This document shows, in pieces, positions 1 through 5,656 of a stretch of DNA of 6,165 nucleotides (within the stretch, counting starts at the first letter, position 1; each line of letters starts with the position of its first letter). Source of the DNA: Deltaproteobacteria bacterium (GTDB lineage Bacteria > Myxococcota_A > UBA9160 > JAFDET01); the NCBI GenBank assembly GCA_019310195.1, contig JAFDET010000189.1:1-6165 (forward strand). Direction: 5' to 3'. A program made the translations under genes and the position numbers. The notes beneath the pieces were generated by a model. The model was not told the origin of the DNA, did no database searches, and saw only the letters and a list, made by a program, of their open reading frames with translations.

Positions 1-27
1 GGCATTCGAGACGAGAAGGAGCACAGC

Positions 28-954
28 GTGCACAGGAACCGCAACCACGCCTTTCGGCCCCCGGGACTCCGAGGGTTGCTCGGCGCATTGCTCCCGATGC
101 TGGTGGTTTCCTGCCAACCGGCACAGCCGGAAGGCCAGCGGAGCTTCTCGACCCCCGAGGTGGCGGTTGATGCCTTCCGCGACGCCCTGGATCGCGACGA
201 CCCGGATGCGCTCATCGCCGTATTCGGCCCCGAGTGGGCCGGCGAACTCGTTACTCCGGAGTGGGCCGCGGAGCACGGGGCTCGCCAGAAGATCGCCGAC
301 GCTGCGAAGCGGCGAATGGAGCTCGTGGAGACCGAGGAAGGCGAGGTGCAGCTCGTGCTGGGCGAGAAGGACTGGCCGTTTCCGTTTCCCCTCGTCCAGG
401 AAGAAGGGGAGTGGCGGTTCGACACCGCGCAGGGGCTCGACGAGATTCGCAGCCGCCGGATCGGCCGCAACGAGCTCTTCGCTATCCAGATCGCCCGCGC
501 CTATGTGGACGCGCAGATCGAGTACGCCCTCGACGACCACGACGGTGACGAGGCGCTCGAGTACGCCCAGCGGCTGGCGAGCTCACCGGGACAAAAGGAC
601 GGCCTCTACTGGGAGGCGGCTTCCGGCGAGGCGTTGAGTCCCTTCGGTCCTCTGGTACGAGGCGCCGAGGCGCGCCTCGACGAGAGGCAGCCCGGCGATC
701 CGATCAAGGGCTACTACTTCAAGATTCTCACGGTGCAGGGCGCGAATCCGCCTGGTGGCGCATACGACTACGTGATCGATGGAAACATGATCGCCGGCTT
801 CGCCCTGGTGGCCTACCCGGCCCGGTACGAGGTCTCCGGGATCATGACCTTCGTCGTGAACCACCGCGGCAGGATCCAACAGAAGGACCTGGGCGAGTTT
901 GCCGGGATGGACGCCTACGACCCGGATGACACCTGGTCCGAAGTCCTGGAGTAG
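28..954 (+). CDS. DUF2950 family lipoprotein
   Basis: A 308-residue predicted lipoprotein of the DUF2950 family, whose biochemical role is unknown. The GTG start is chosen because a purine-rich GAAGGAG sits about 6 nt upstream and because it opens a basic N-terminus (MHRNRNH), a hydrophobic segment near residues 17-28 and a lipobox VVSC with Cys29 as the likely lipidated residue. The frame is open to the window edge upstream, so an earlier start cannot be excluded. Family signatures are visible: 'FSTPEVAVDAF' at 40-50, the 'GYYFKILTVQG' block at 228-238, 'GGAYDYVIDGNMIAGFALVAYPARY' region at 243-267 and 'GIMTFVVNHRGRIQQKDLG' region at 271-289. The length fits full-length members. DUF2950 genes often sit beside DUF3300 genes; if so here, the partner lies upstream, outside the window. 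It is convergent with the SDR gene 50 bp downstream. Confidence 0.87.
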   Translation: MHRNRNHAFRPPGLRGLLGALLPMLVVSCQPAQPEGQRSFSTPEVAVDAFRDALDRDDPDALIAVFGPEWAGELVTPEWAAEHGARQKIADAAKRRMELVETEEGEVQLVLGEKDWPFPFPLVQEEGEWRFDTAQGLDEIRSRRIGRNELFAIQIARAYVDAQIEYALDDHDGDEALEYAQRLASSPGQKDGLYWEAASGEALSPFGPLVRGAEARLDERQPGDPIKGYYFKILTVQGANPPGGAYDYVIDGNMIAGFALVAYPARYEVSGIMTFVVNHRGRIQQKDLGEFAGMDAYDPDDTWSEVLE

Positions 955-1004
955 CGTCCGGACCGCCGCGAGCTGGGGCGTCTGCAGCCCGCTGGAGGGA
1001 GCCC

Positions 1005-1844
1005 TCACGAACCCGGCCCGCGCGCTTCTTGCACCTGGCCCAGCATCTCGCGGCGGAAGGCCAGCCGCAGGAGCGCGGGCATCAGGGGCGGTGCGATCCA
1101 GCTCACCAAGCCCACCATGTGGCTGTCCCATCCCACGCGCACGGTGCCGCGGTTGCGACGCATCCCCCGGAGCACGGCGGCGGCCACGCGGTTGGGATTG
1201 GATCCATGGCGCTGCATCATCGCGGCCAGGCGCGTGGAGGTGACGTCGTCGTGGCTCGTGGCGTTGGCCAGGAGCTCTGTGGCGATGGTGCCGGGCATTA
1301 CGGTGGTCACTCCCATGCCCTCCGCAGCCAGCTCGATGCGCAGCGCCGCTCCGAAGCCGCGCAGCCCGAACTTGGCGGCGCTGTACGCGCTCTGGAACGG
1401 GAAGGCGAGGCCGCCGGCCATGCTGGAGACCAGCACGATGTGAGCCCGATCCGCCTGCCGCAGGTGGGGCAGGGCGACGCGGGTCAAGTGGACCGGTGCG
1501 CGCAGGTCGACGTCGAGCACGCGATCCAGGTCCGCCTCGGTGTGGTCGGCGAACGTGCCGTGCACGGTGAGGCCGGCATTGTTCACCAACACGTCGACCC
1601 GGCCGTGCGCGGCGACCACGTCCGCCAACAGGCCGTCGAAGGCCGAGAAGTCGGCCAGATCCAGGGGGTGGAGGCTGACCTGCGTCGTGCCGGGTAGGAC
1701 ATCGGCCAGGGCGGCCAGGCCGGCTTCGTCGCGGTCCACCAACGCCAGGCGGGCGCCGGCCGTGGCGAAGGCCCGGGCCAACGCGCGGCCGATGCCCCCG
1801 GCGGCTCCGGTCAGCAGGACGAGGCGGTCGTTGAGGTCGTGCAT
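1005..1844 (-). CDS. Short-chain dehydrogenase/reductase (SDR) family oxidoreductase
   Basis: A 279-residue classical-type SDR, a cytoplasmic NAD(P)-dependent oxidoreductase; the substrate cannot be told from sequence. The start at ATG 1844 (MHDLNDRLVLLTG) places the Rossmann fold at the N-terminus, as in the family; the same frame stays open another 167 codons upstream, but that part runs antisense across the fxsA gene and is low-complexity. Motifs: TGAAGGIG at 12-19 (dinucleotide binding), Asp37 at the end of beta-2 (favours NAD(H) over NADP(H)), NNAG at 88-91, catalytic Ser141 in 'VSS', and YSAAK at 154-158 giving Tyr154 and Lys158, followed by 'MPGTIATEL'. The fourth member of the catalytic tetrad, usually Asn in 'vNl', is Asp113 here ('LDVDLRAP'). 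The C-terminal hydrophobic stretch 'VGLVSWIAPPLMPALLRLAF' may contact membrane or lipid substrate, but that is a guess. No strong Shine-Dalgarno is seen. Confidence 0.93.
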   Translation of the reverse strand: MHDLNDRLVLLTGAAGGIGRALARAFATAGARLALVDRDEAGLAALADVLPGTTQVSLHPLDLADFSAFDGLLADVVAAHGRVDVLVNNAGLTVHGTFADHTEADLDRVLDVDLRAPVHLTRVALPHLRQADRAHIVLVSSMAGGLAFPFQSAYSAAKFGLRGFGAALRIELAAEGMGVTTVMPGTIATELLANATSHDDVTSTRLAAMMQRHGSNPNRVAAAVLRGMRRNRGTVRVGWDSHMVGLVSWIAPPLMPALLRLAFRREMLGQVQEARGPGS

Positions 1845-1916
1845 GGGCAGAGGATATCGCGAGAGCGCGATGGGACCCGGGATGCGCGCAGAGCAGGAGT
1901 GGGCGAGCCTCACGGG
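1845..1916. promoter_or_regulatory. Divergent intergenic region with a small inverted repeat
   Basis: The 72-bp gap between the divergent SDR and fxsA starts must hold at least one promoter for each unless transcription comes from further away. A perfect inverted repeat, ATCGCG (1856-1861) and CGCGAT (1866-1871) around AGAG, lies close to the SDR start. It could be a shared operator or a weak hairpin. No convincing -10/-35 pair is visible on either strand. Confidence 0.3.
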
Positions 1917-2390
1917 ATGCTGCGACTCCTCCTCCTCTTCGTGGTGCTTCCCGCCGTGGAGCTTGCGCTGCTGATCGAGTTGGGCGGGCGCATCGGTACG
2001 CCCGCCACCCTGGGTCTGATCGTCGTGACCGGCATCGTGGGCGCGTCCCTGGCGCGGCAGCAGGGGCTGGGCGTGCTGCGCCGGCTCCAGGAGGAGAGCG
2101 AGGCCGGTCGCCTCCCGGCCGGCTCGCTGGTGGACGGCGTGCTGATCCTGGTGGCGGCCGCGCTGCTGGTCACCCCCGGCATCCTCACCGACGCCTTTGG
2201 CTTCCTGTGCCTGGTGCCGGGCTTCCGCAGCCTCGCCAAACGGGAGCTGCGCCGCCGCTTCGAACGGGCGGTTCGCGAGCAGCGCCTGGACCTCCGCTTC
2301 TACTCGGACGACGGCTGGGGGCCGCGCGAGGAGAAGATCGTGCACGATCTCGGCGCCGACGATGCGGACGAGGACCCGCGGCTCCGCTGA
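1917..2390 (+). CDS. fxsA: FxsA family (UPF0716) inner-membrane protein
   Basis: A 157-residue membrane protein of the FxsA family. In E. coli, extra FxsA relieves F-plasmid (PifA) exclusion of phage T7; its normal cellular job is not settled. ATG 1917 is chosen because the protein then begins MLRLLLLFVVLPAVELALLIE, the usual family start with a membrane helix at about 2-20; the frame is open upstream to 1839 but that extension (RISRERDGTRDARR) does not look like part of the family, and an in-frame GTG at 1899 is a less likely alternative. Further hydrophobic segments lie at about 30-46 and 74-101, the last carrying the family hallmark 'TPGILTDAFGFLCLVPGFR' at 86-104. Residues 105-157 form a charged cytoplasmic tail ending in an acidic stretch (DDADEDPRLR). 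The best purine run, AGGAG at 1895-1899, is 17 nt from the ATG, so translation may be weak. Length matches the family. Confidence 0.92.
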   Translation: MLRLLLLFVVLPAVELALLIELGGRIGTPATLGLIVVTGIVGASLARQQGLGVLRRLQEESEAGRLPAGSLVDGVLILVAAALLVTPGILTDAFGFLCLVPGFRSLAKRELRRRFERAVREQRLDLRFYSDDGWGPREEKIVHDLGADDADEDPRLR

Positions 2391-2425
2391 CCTCGTTCGG
2401 GCGGTTCCGGCGCCGACACGGGTAG

Positions 2426-2551
2426 GGTGCGGAAGACGTCAGCGTCTACACCTGGAGCGGATCGAGCTGGGCCGTGGTGGGCACCGACGACTGCGCGGTC
2501 CTCTCGTTCTGCGGCGGTGACGAGCCGCTGGGCGACGCTCGGCCCGGTTAG
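2426..2551 (+). pseudogene. Possible C-terminal remnant of an unidentified gene
   Basis: Between fxsA and ppk2 an open stretch of 41 codons runs from just after a TAG (2423-2425) to a TAG at 2549-2551. It reads GAEDVSVYTWSGSSWAVVG, then 'TDDCAVLSFCGGDEPLGDARPG'. It has no ATG and no ribosome site. Its base pattern is nonetheless coding-like: by hand count 35 of 41 third positions, 28 of 41 first positions and 25 of 41 second positions are G or C. The alternation 'YTWSGSSWAVVG' resembles beta-strand repeat or secreted-protein tails. It overlaps the ppk2 stop on the other strand by 3 bp. I do not recognise a family, and in GC-rich DNA a 41-codon open frame can occur by chance, so this is only a candidate for a decayed gene end. 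Confidence 0.22.
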
Positions 2552-3477
2552 TCGATCTGCTTGTTCGAGCGGTGGAAGCGCCGGACGATGTCCGGATCCG
2601 GATGCAGCGAGGTGCCGGCCTCACCCTTGTTCTCATAGGGAAGCCGACTCAGCACGTACCGCATGCTCTCCAGCCGGGCCCGTTTCTTGTTGTTGGCCTT
2701 CACGATGATCCACGGGCTGAAGCTGGTGTGGGTGCGGCTGAACATCTCTTCCTTGTACTTGCTGTATAGATCCCAGCGCTCCTGCGCCTTGTCGTCGACG
2801 GGGCTGATCTTCCACTGCTTGAGCGGGTTCAACTTGCGCGACTGGAAGCGCTGCGCCTGCTCCTGCTTCGAGATGGAGAACCAGAACTTGATCACCTCCA
2901 CGCCGTCCTCGTAGAGCATGTGCTCGAACTCGGGCACCTGCTGGAGGAAGAGCCGGTATTGCTCGTCGGTGCAGAACCCCATCACCGGCTCGACCACCGC
3001 CCGGTTGTACCAGGAGCGGTCGAAGAAGCGGATCTCGCCCGGGTTGGGCAGGGAGTTTACGTAGCGCTGGAAATACCACTGGCCCTGCTCCACTTCGGTG
3101 GGCTTGGGCAGGGCAATCACGCGCGCGGTGCGCGGGTTCAGGTGCTCGTTGAAGCGCCGGATGGTGCCGCCCTTGCCGGCGGCATCGCGCCCTTCGCAGA
3201 CGATGGCGATGCGACGACCGGTCTGCTGGACGGTCCGCTGGAGGCGCACCATCTCGATCTGGAGCTTCTCCAGCTCCACCTCGTAGCGCAGCGTATTGAG
3301 GACCTTCTTGGTGGAGAAGCCGCGCTGGCGCAGCAGGGTGAGGAGCCCGCGATTGCTGTTGATCTTCTTGAGGTCATCCTCGATCAGGGGGTTGGGGATG
3401 CTCTCTTCCGACTCGGTGTCCCGGAGGGTGGTTACCCCCGGCGCCTTGTCGATGCTGGTCGGGCCTGTCTCTACCAT
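2548..3477 (-). CDS. ppk2: Polyphosphate kinase 2 (PPK2)
   Basis: A 309-residue PPK2 of the single-domain type. PPK2 enzymes transfer phosphate between inorganic polyphosphate and nucleotides, for example polyP + GDP or ADP to GTP or ATP, in the cytoplasm; nucleotide preference cannot be read from this sequence. The P-loop-kinase fold is clear: Walker A 'EGRDAAGKGG' at 95-104, 'FNEHLNPRTARVIALPKPT' region at 109-127, Walker B-like 'FFDRSWYNRA' at 151-160 with Asp153 and Arg154, and the lid region 'SISKQEQAQRFQSR' at 201-214 followed by 'NPLKQWKISPVD' at 217-228. The start is ATG 3477, backed by a GGAGG 5 nt upstream; a longer frame to 3582 adds a proline/arginine-rich leader with no such support. 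Residues 1-80 are a charged N-terminal extension with helical character. Length matches the family. It lies 135 bp downstream of the interrupted lipoprotein gene on the same strand, so is likely transcribed on its own. Confidence 0.96.
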   Translation of the reverse strand: MVETGPTSIDKAPGVTTLRDTESEESIPNPLIEDDLKKINSNRGLLTLLRQRGFSTKKVLNTLRYEVELEKLQIEMVRLQRTVQQTGRRIAIVCEGRDAAGKGGTIRRFNEHLNPRTARVIALPKPTEVEQGQWYFQRYVNSLPNPGEIRFFDRSWYNRAVVEPVMGFCTDEQYRLFLQQVPEFEHMLYEDGVEVIKFWFSISKQEQAQRFQSRKLNPLKQWKISPVDDKAQERWDLYSKYKEEMFSRTHTSFSPWIIVKANNKKRARLESMRYVLSRLPYENKGEAGTSLHPDPDIVRRFHRSNKQID

Positions 3478-3482
3478 AGGTA

Positions 3483-3487
3483 CCTCC
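3483..3487 (-). promoter_or_regulatory. Shine-Dalgarno site of ppk2
   Basis: On the minus strand GGAGG stands 5 nt before ATG 3477. This is the strongest ribosome binding site in the window and decides the ppk2 start against the upstream in-frame ATG at 3582. Confidence 0.8.
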
Positions 3488-3612
3488 GGAAGCCGGATCG
3501 ACCGAACGCCACCCACTCTAGAGCGTGAAGCGGGGATCTGCGAGAGAGGGTCCGATTGCGGCTTTTTCGAGCGCGGCCGCACAGGTAGGCTTGGGGGGAG
3601 GGCCCGCGCGCC
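3488..3612 (-). other. Intergenic leader upstream of ppk2
   Basis: About 125 bp between the interrupted lipoprotein gene and the ppk2 ribosome site. It should hold the ppk2 promoter, but I cannot point to a convincing -35/-10 pair. The only structure seen is a 6-bp inverted repeat, TGCGGC (3557-3562) and GCCGCA (3576-3581), with a 13-nt loop. This could form a hairpin after the lipoprotein gene, though the run of U expected of an intrinsic terminator is missing. Confidence 0.3.
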
Positions 3613-3996
3613 CTACTTGAGGACCTTCCCGTTGCCGTCGGGCTGACGGCAGGCGGTGCCGAAGGCCTCCTCGGTCCTATCGCCCACGGTGATCGTCTGG
3701 CGGTACTCGCGGCAGTACTGGCCGCTCCCGTCCTGCTAGGTGCGGGTCGGTGTGAACGTGCCCGAGTTGCCCGAGTCCGGGTTCTTCCAGCCCTGGGTGG
3801 ATCCCGAGCGTTGGCCCTCCAGGCTCTGTTGGGCCGCCTTCATGGCGATCTCTTTGTCGCGCTGGTCCAAGGCGTCGCCGATGGCGCCCCCGGCCAACCC
3901 TCCGACGGTGGCCTTGGGGCCGCAGCCCAGCGGCAGCGCGGGCAGCAGGACCAGTAGCCCTGCGCAGGTAGCGAGTCGTCGGCGGTTCGAATGCAT
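3613..3996 (-). pseudogene. Surface-antigen-type glycine-zipper lipoprotein gene interrupted by an in-frame TAG
   Basis: The gene starts at ATG 3996 with GGAGG 4 nt upstream (partly overlapping the GGGG run). Its first 86 codons give a signal peptide (MHSNRRRLATCAGLLVLLPA...), a probable lipidation Cys25 in 'LPLGC' (Pro at -3 is atypical), a glycine zipper 'VGGLAGGAIGDALDQRD' at 31-47, and 'GWKNPDSGNSGTFTPTRT' at 69-86. A TAG follows at 3738-3736. The same frame then continues 40 codons, including 'QYCREYRQTITVGDR' and 'TEEAFGTACRQPDGNGKVLK', to a second TAG at 3615-3613. The two halves together form one 17-kDa-surface-antigen / RT0821-Lpp0805-type outer-membrane lipoprotein of about 127 residues; relatives I know have Tyr-Gln at the stop position, and usually Trp where this copy has Gly in 'DGNGK'. 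The likeliest reading is a recent pseudogene by a single nonsense change; stop readthrough, an 86-residue product, or a sequence error are alternatives. It is divergent from the sulfatase gene, with 57 bp between starts. Confidence 0.85.
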
Positions 3997-4033
3997 GGCC
4001 CCTCCGCGATGCGGGCGGAAGCTACCGCAGGCG

Positions 4034-4042
4034 TGCGATACT
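4034..4042 (+). promoter_or_regulatory. Possible extended -10 box for the sulfatase gene
   Basis: TGC followed by GATACT matches the extended -10 pattern (TGn plus 4 of 6 TATAAT bases). No -35 is seen. Transcription would begin only a few bases before ATG 4054, which would suit the absence of a Shine-Dalgarno sequence there (near-leaderless message). Weak evidence only. Confidence 0.2.
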
Positions 4043-4053
4043 CCGCGCTCTCC

Positions 4054-5424
4054 ATGAGGAAGCGTTTCGATCGACGCCGTAGGTGGCGAGTGGCGCTCCT
4101 GCTGCTTGCGTTGTTCGCCGTCGGCTGCGGGCCTGCGCGCGAGCGGCCCGACCTGATCTTCGTCACCGTCGATACGTTGCGCGCCGATCACCTGGGAGCC
4201 TACGGGCACGCCGCAGCGCGCACGCCTCACGTGGACGCGTTGGCGCAGCGCGGCGTGATCTTCCAGCACGCCACCACGCCGTACCCGCGCACCACGCCGG
4301 CGCTCGCCACGCTGCTCACCGGCCTCTGGCCGCATCACCACGGGGCTCGTGGCGCGGGCATCCCCCTCCAGAACGGCCGCACCCTGGGCCAGGTGCTCCA
4401 GCCGCTGGGCTACGTCTCGGTGGGCATCAGCGCCAGCCGCGTGGCCGGGCGCAAGGAGAAGCTGGACCAGGGCTTCGACGTCTTCGTGGCCAAGTCCGAG
4501 CTCGAGCACTGGCGCTCCAGGGTGGTGACCGCCGAGGCTCTGGAGCGCACGGCCGAGGTCCCGCGCAGCAAGCCGCTCTTCTTGTGGGTCCACTACATGG
4601 AGCCCCACTGGCCCTACCGGCCTCCGGCCCACCTGGATCCGGGCCCCGAGGCAGATCCGTGCCGCCGGCTGATGGCCGCGCGCGACAGCGGGGAGCTTTC
4701 GCGAATTGCGGTGATTCGCAACCAGGGCGGGGTCTCCGAGGGCGCCGTCGAGGCCTGCAAGCGGCTCTACGACGCGGAGATCGAGAACACCGACGCCGCA
4801 GTGGGCGAGCTGCTGGCGGGCCTGGAGCGGCAGGGCCGCCTGGCGAACGGCTACGTGGTCTTCACCGCCGACCACGGCGAGAACTTCGGCGAGAGCGGCA
4901 GCTTCTATCAGCACGGAGAGAACGTCCACGATGCCAGCCTGCGGGTTCCGCTGATCGTGGCGGGCCCCGGCGTGACGCGGGGCGTGGACCACGGCGCCAT
5001 CCGTCTGGAGGACGTGGTCCCGAGCGTACTGGGCCTGCTGGAGGTCCCGGGTCCGGAGCGTCCCGTCACCGACGGCGTGGATCTCTCTGCCCGCCTGCGC
5101 GGGACGGTGGCTCGCGGACCGGACAGCGGCCCGATCGCCTTCGGCTGGTCGGCCAAGCCAGACCCCCGCGAGCGAACCGCGCGCACGCCGCGCTTCAAGC
5201 TGGTGGACCGGCGTATGCCCGACGGCACCATCCGGCGCGAGCTCTACAACTTGGAGAACGATCCGGGAGAGACGCTCGACGTGTCGGAGCAACACCCGGA
5301 CGTGGCCCTGCGCCTGGCCCGGGCGCTGGATGTCTGGTTCGAGGAGGTGCCGGAGTTCGACGAGACGGCCGACCTGGATCGGGACCAGCGCGAGCGCCTG
5401 CGTGCCCTGGGCTACGTCGACTAG
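4054..5424 (+). CDS. Lipid-anchored sulfatase / alkaline-phosphatase-superfamily hydrolase
   Basis: A 456-residue enzyme of the sulfatase (alkaline phosphatase) superfamily, hydrolysing or transferring a sulfate or phosphate ester outside the cytoplasmic membrane; the substrate is unknown. ATG 4054 is preferred over in-frame upstream ATGs (3991, 4009) because it opens a textbook export signal: MRKRFDRRRRWR, then a hydrophobic core and 'LFAVGC' with Cys25 as likely lipid anchor. Metal-site motifs: 'FVTVDTLRADHLGAYG' at 36-51 with Asp40, and 'TADHGENFGE' at 271-280 with Asp273 and His274; 'HYMEPHWPYRPP' at 180-191, 'YQHGENVHDASLRVPLIVAGPG' region at 285-306, and the C-terminal 'ELYNLENDPGET' at 396-407 complete the fold. 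The nucleophile region reads 'PYPRTTPALATLLTG' (76-90): Thr80 stands where sulfatases have the Cys or Ser of C/S-x-P-x-R, and the Arg is absent. This argues against formylglycine catalysis and for a Thr nucleophile, as in phospho-transferases/diesterases of the superfamily. The 'LRALGYVD' end is common in lipoprotein sulfatase-like proteins. Confidence 0.93.
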   Translation: MRKRFDRRRRWRVALLLLALFAVGCGPARERPDLIFVTVDTLRADHLGAYGHAAARTPHVDALAQRGVIFQHATTPYPRTTPALATLLTGLWPHHHGARGAGIPLQNGRTLGQVLQPLGYVSVGISASRVAGRKEKLDQGFDVFVAKSELEHWRSRVVTAEALERTAEVPRSKPLFLWVHYMEPHWPYRPPAHLDPGPEADPCRRLMAARDSGELSRIAVIRNQGGVSEGAVEACKRLYDAEIENTDAAVGELLAGLERQGRLANGYVVFTADHGENFGESGSFYQHGENVHDASLRVPLIVAGPGVTRGVDHGAIRLEDVVPSVLGLLEVPGPERPVTDGVDLSARLRGTVARGPDSGPIAFGWSAKPDPRERTARTPRFKLVDRRMPDGTIRRELYNLENDPGETLDVSEQHPDVALRLARALDVWFEEVPEFDETADLDRDQRERLRALGYVD

Positions 5425-5436
5425 CCGCCTGCACGG

Positions 5437-5519
5437 AGGGACGTTCCTGCATAACTGCATTCGGGGTCAGTCCTACCCGCCAGGAGTGGCACTCCGTGCA
5501 GTTACGCAGGAACGTCCCT
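5437..5519. repeat. Long imperfect palindrome (REP/MITE-like element)
   Basis: Arms 5437-5459 (AGGGACGTTCCTGC, then ATAACTGCA) and 5497-5519 are inverted copies matching at 22 of 23 positions; the one mismatch pairs A5451 with C5505. The 37-nt centre holds its own small palindromes: GGAGTGGCACTCC at 5483-5495 (6-bp arms, 1-nt centre) and CGGG/CCCG at 5462-5465 and 5476-5479. A competing pairing, GCACGGA (5431-5437) with TCCGTGC (5493-5499), is also possible. The element starts 12 bp after the sulfatase stop and could act as a hairpin terminator or mRNA stabiliser for that gene. The layout, long arms with hairpins inside, resembles REP/BIME elements moved by REP-associated tyrosine transposases, or a MITE. 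No clear target-site duplication is visible. Confidence 0.8.
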
Positions 5520-5547
5520 GAATGCAGTCCGTGAATGCACTGAATGC
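5519..5547 (+). repeat. Three TGAATGC short direct repeats
   Basis: TGAATGC occurs at 5519-5525, 5532-5538 and 5541-5547, immediately after the long palindrome. The reverse complement core GCATTC is at 5457-5462 inside it, so the words are probably part of the same repetitive element. A 12-bp perfect palindrome, ACCCCGCGGGGT, follows at 5556-5567. Confidence 0.5.
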
Positions 5548-5585
5548 GGGCATGAACCCCGCGGGGTGTTGATGGTCGGCTGCCC

Positions 5586-5618
5586 GACGCGGCTGCTAGC
5601 ATCCTGCGCAGCCGCGTC
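5586..5618 (+). promoter_or_regulatory. 11-bp inverted repeat around a possible -10 box, upstream of the efflux gene
   Basis: GACGCGGCTGC (5586-5596) and GCAGCCGCGTC (5608-5618) are perfect inverted copies separated by 11 nt. TGC followed by TAGCAT (5594-5602), an extended -10-like element, lies on the inner edge of the left arm and in the spacer. Half-site centres are 22 bp apart, about two helical turns, as expected for a dimeric repressor such as the TetR-type regulators that often control efflux genes. Alternatively it is only an mRNA hairpin. No U tract follows, so it is a poor intrinsic terminator. No good -35 at the usual spacing is seen. Confidence 0.4.
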
Positions 5619-5656
5619 CGCACAGCGATAGCGGACCCAATCCGGGGGCTTGTCAG

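Noticed and set aside
995..1006. GAGGG-AG-CCCTC as a terminator between the convergent DUF2950 and SDR genes
   Set aside because: The loop would be only 2 nt, there is no U tract, and it overlaps the SDR stop codon; not a convincing terminator.
1845..2345. N-terminal extension of the SDR frame (167 codons)
   Set aside because: Antisense to fxsA, rich in His/Gln/Glu, and no SDR has such a leader; the Rossmann motif begins properly after ATG 1844.
2920..3528. 202-codon plus-strand frame opposite ppk2
   Set aside because: Mirror of ppk2 codon bias with no domain; ppk2 has full catalytic motifs and a strong ribosome site.
3613..3738. Genome-wide reassignment of TAG as a sense codon
   Set aside because: The DUF2950 and sulfatase genes both end at TAG at their natural family C-termini, so TAG works as a stop here.
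3736..5460. 574-codon open frame on the minus strand across the sulfatase gene
   Set aside because: Only its last 86 codons are real (the lipoprotein). The rest is antisense to the well-supported sulfatase and has no recognisable domain; long antisense frames are normal in GC-rich DNA.
4083..5534. 483-codon plus-strand frame overlapping the sulfatase
   Set aside because: Arg/Gly/Ala-rich low-complexity translation in a shifted frame of the sulfatase gene, running into the palindrome; a shadow frame.
5425..5656. CRISPR-like array or small RNA gene in the repeat-rich gap
   Set aside because: Repeats are short, unevenly spaced and palindromic rather than 25-40 bp direct repeats with regular spacers; no RNA family is recognised.
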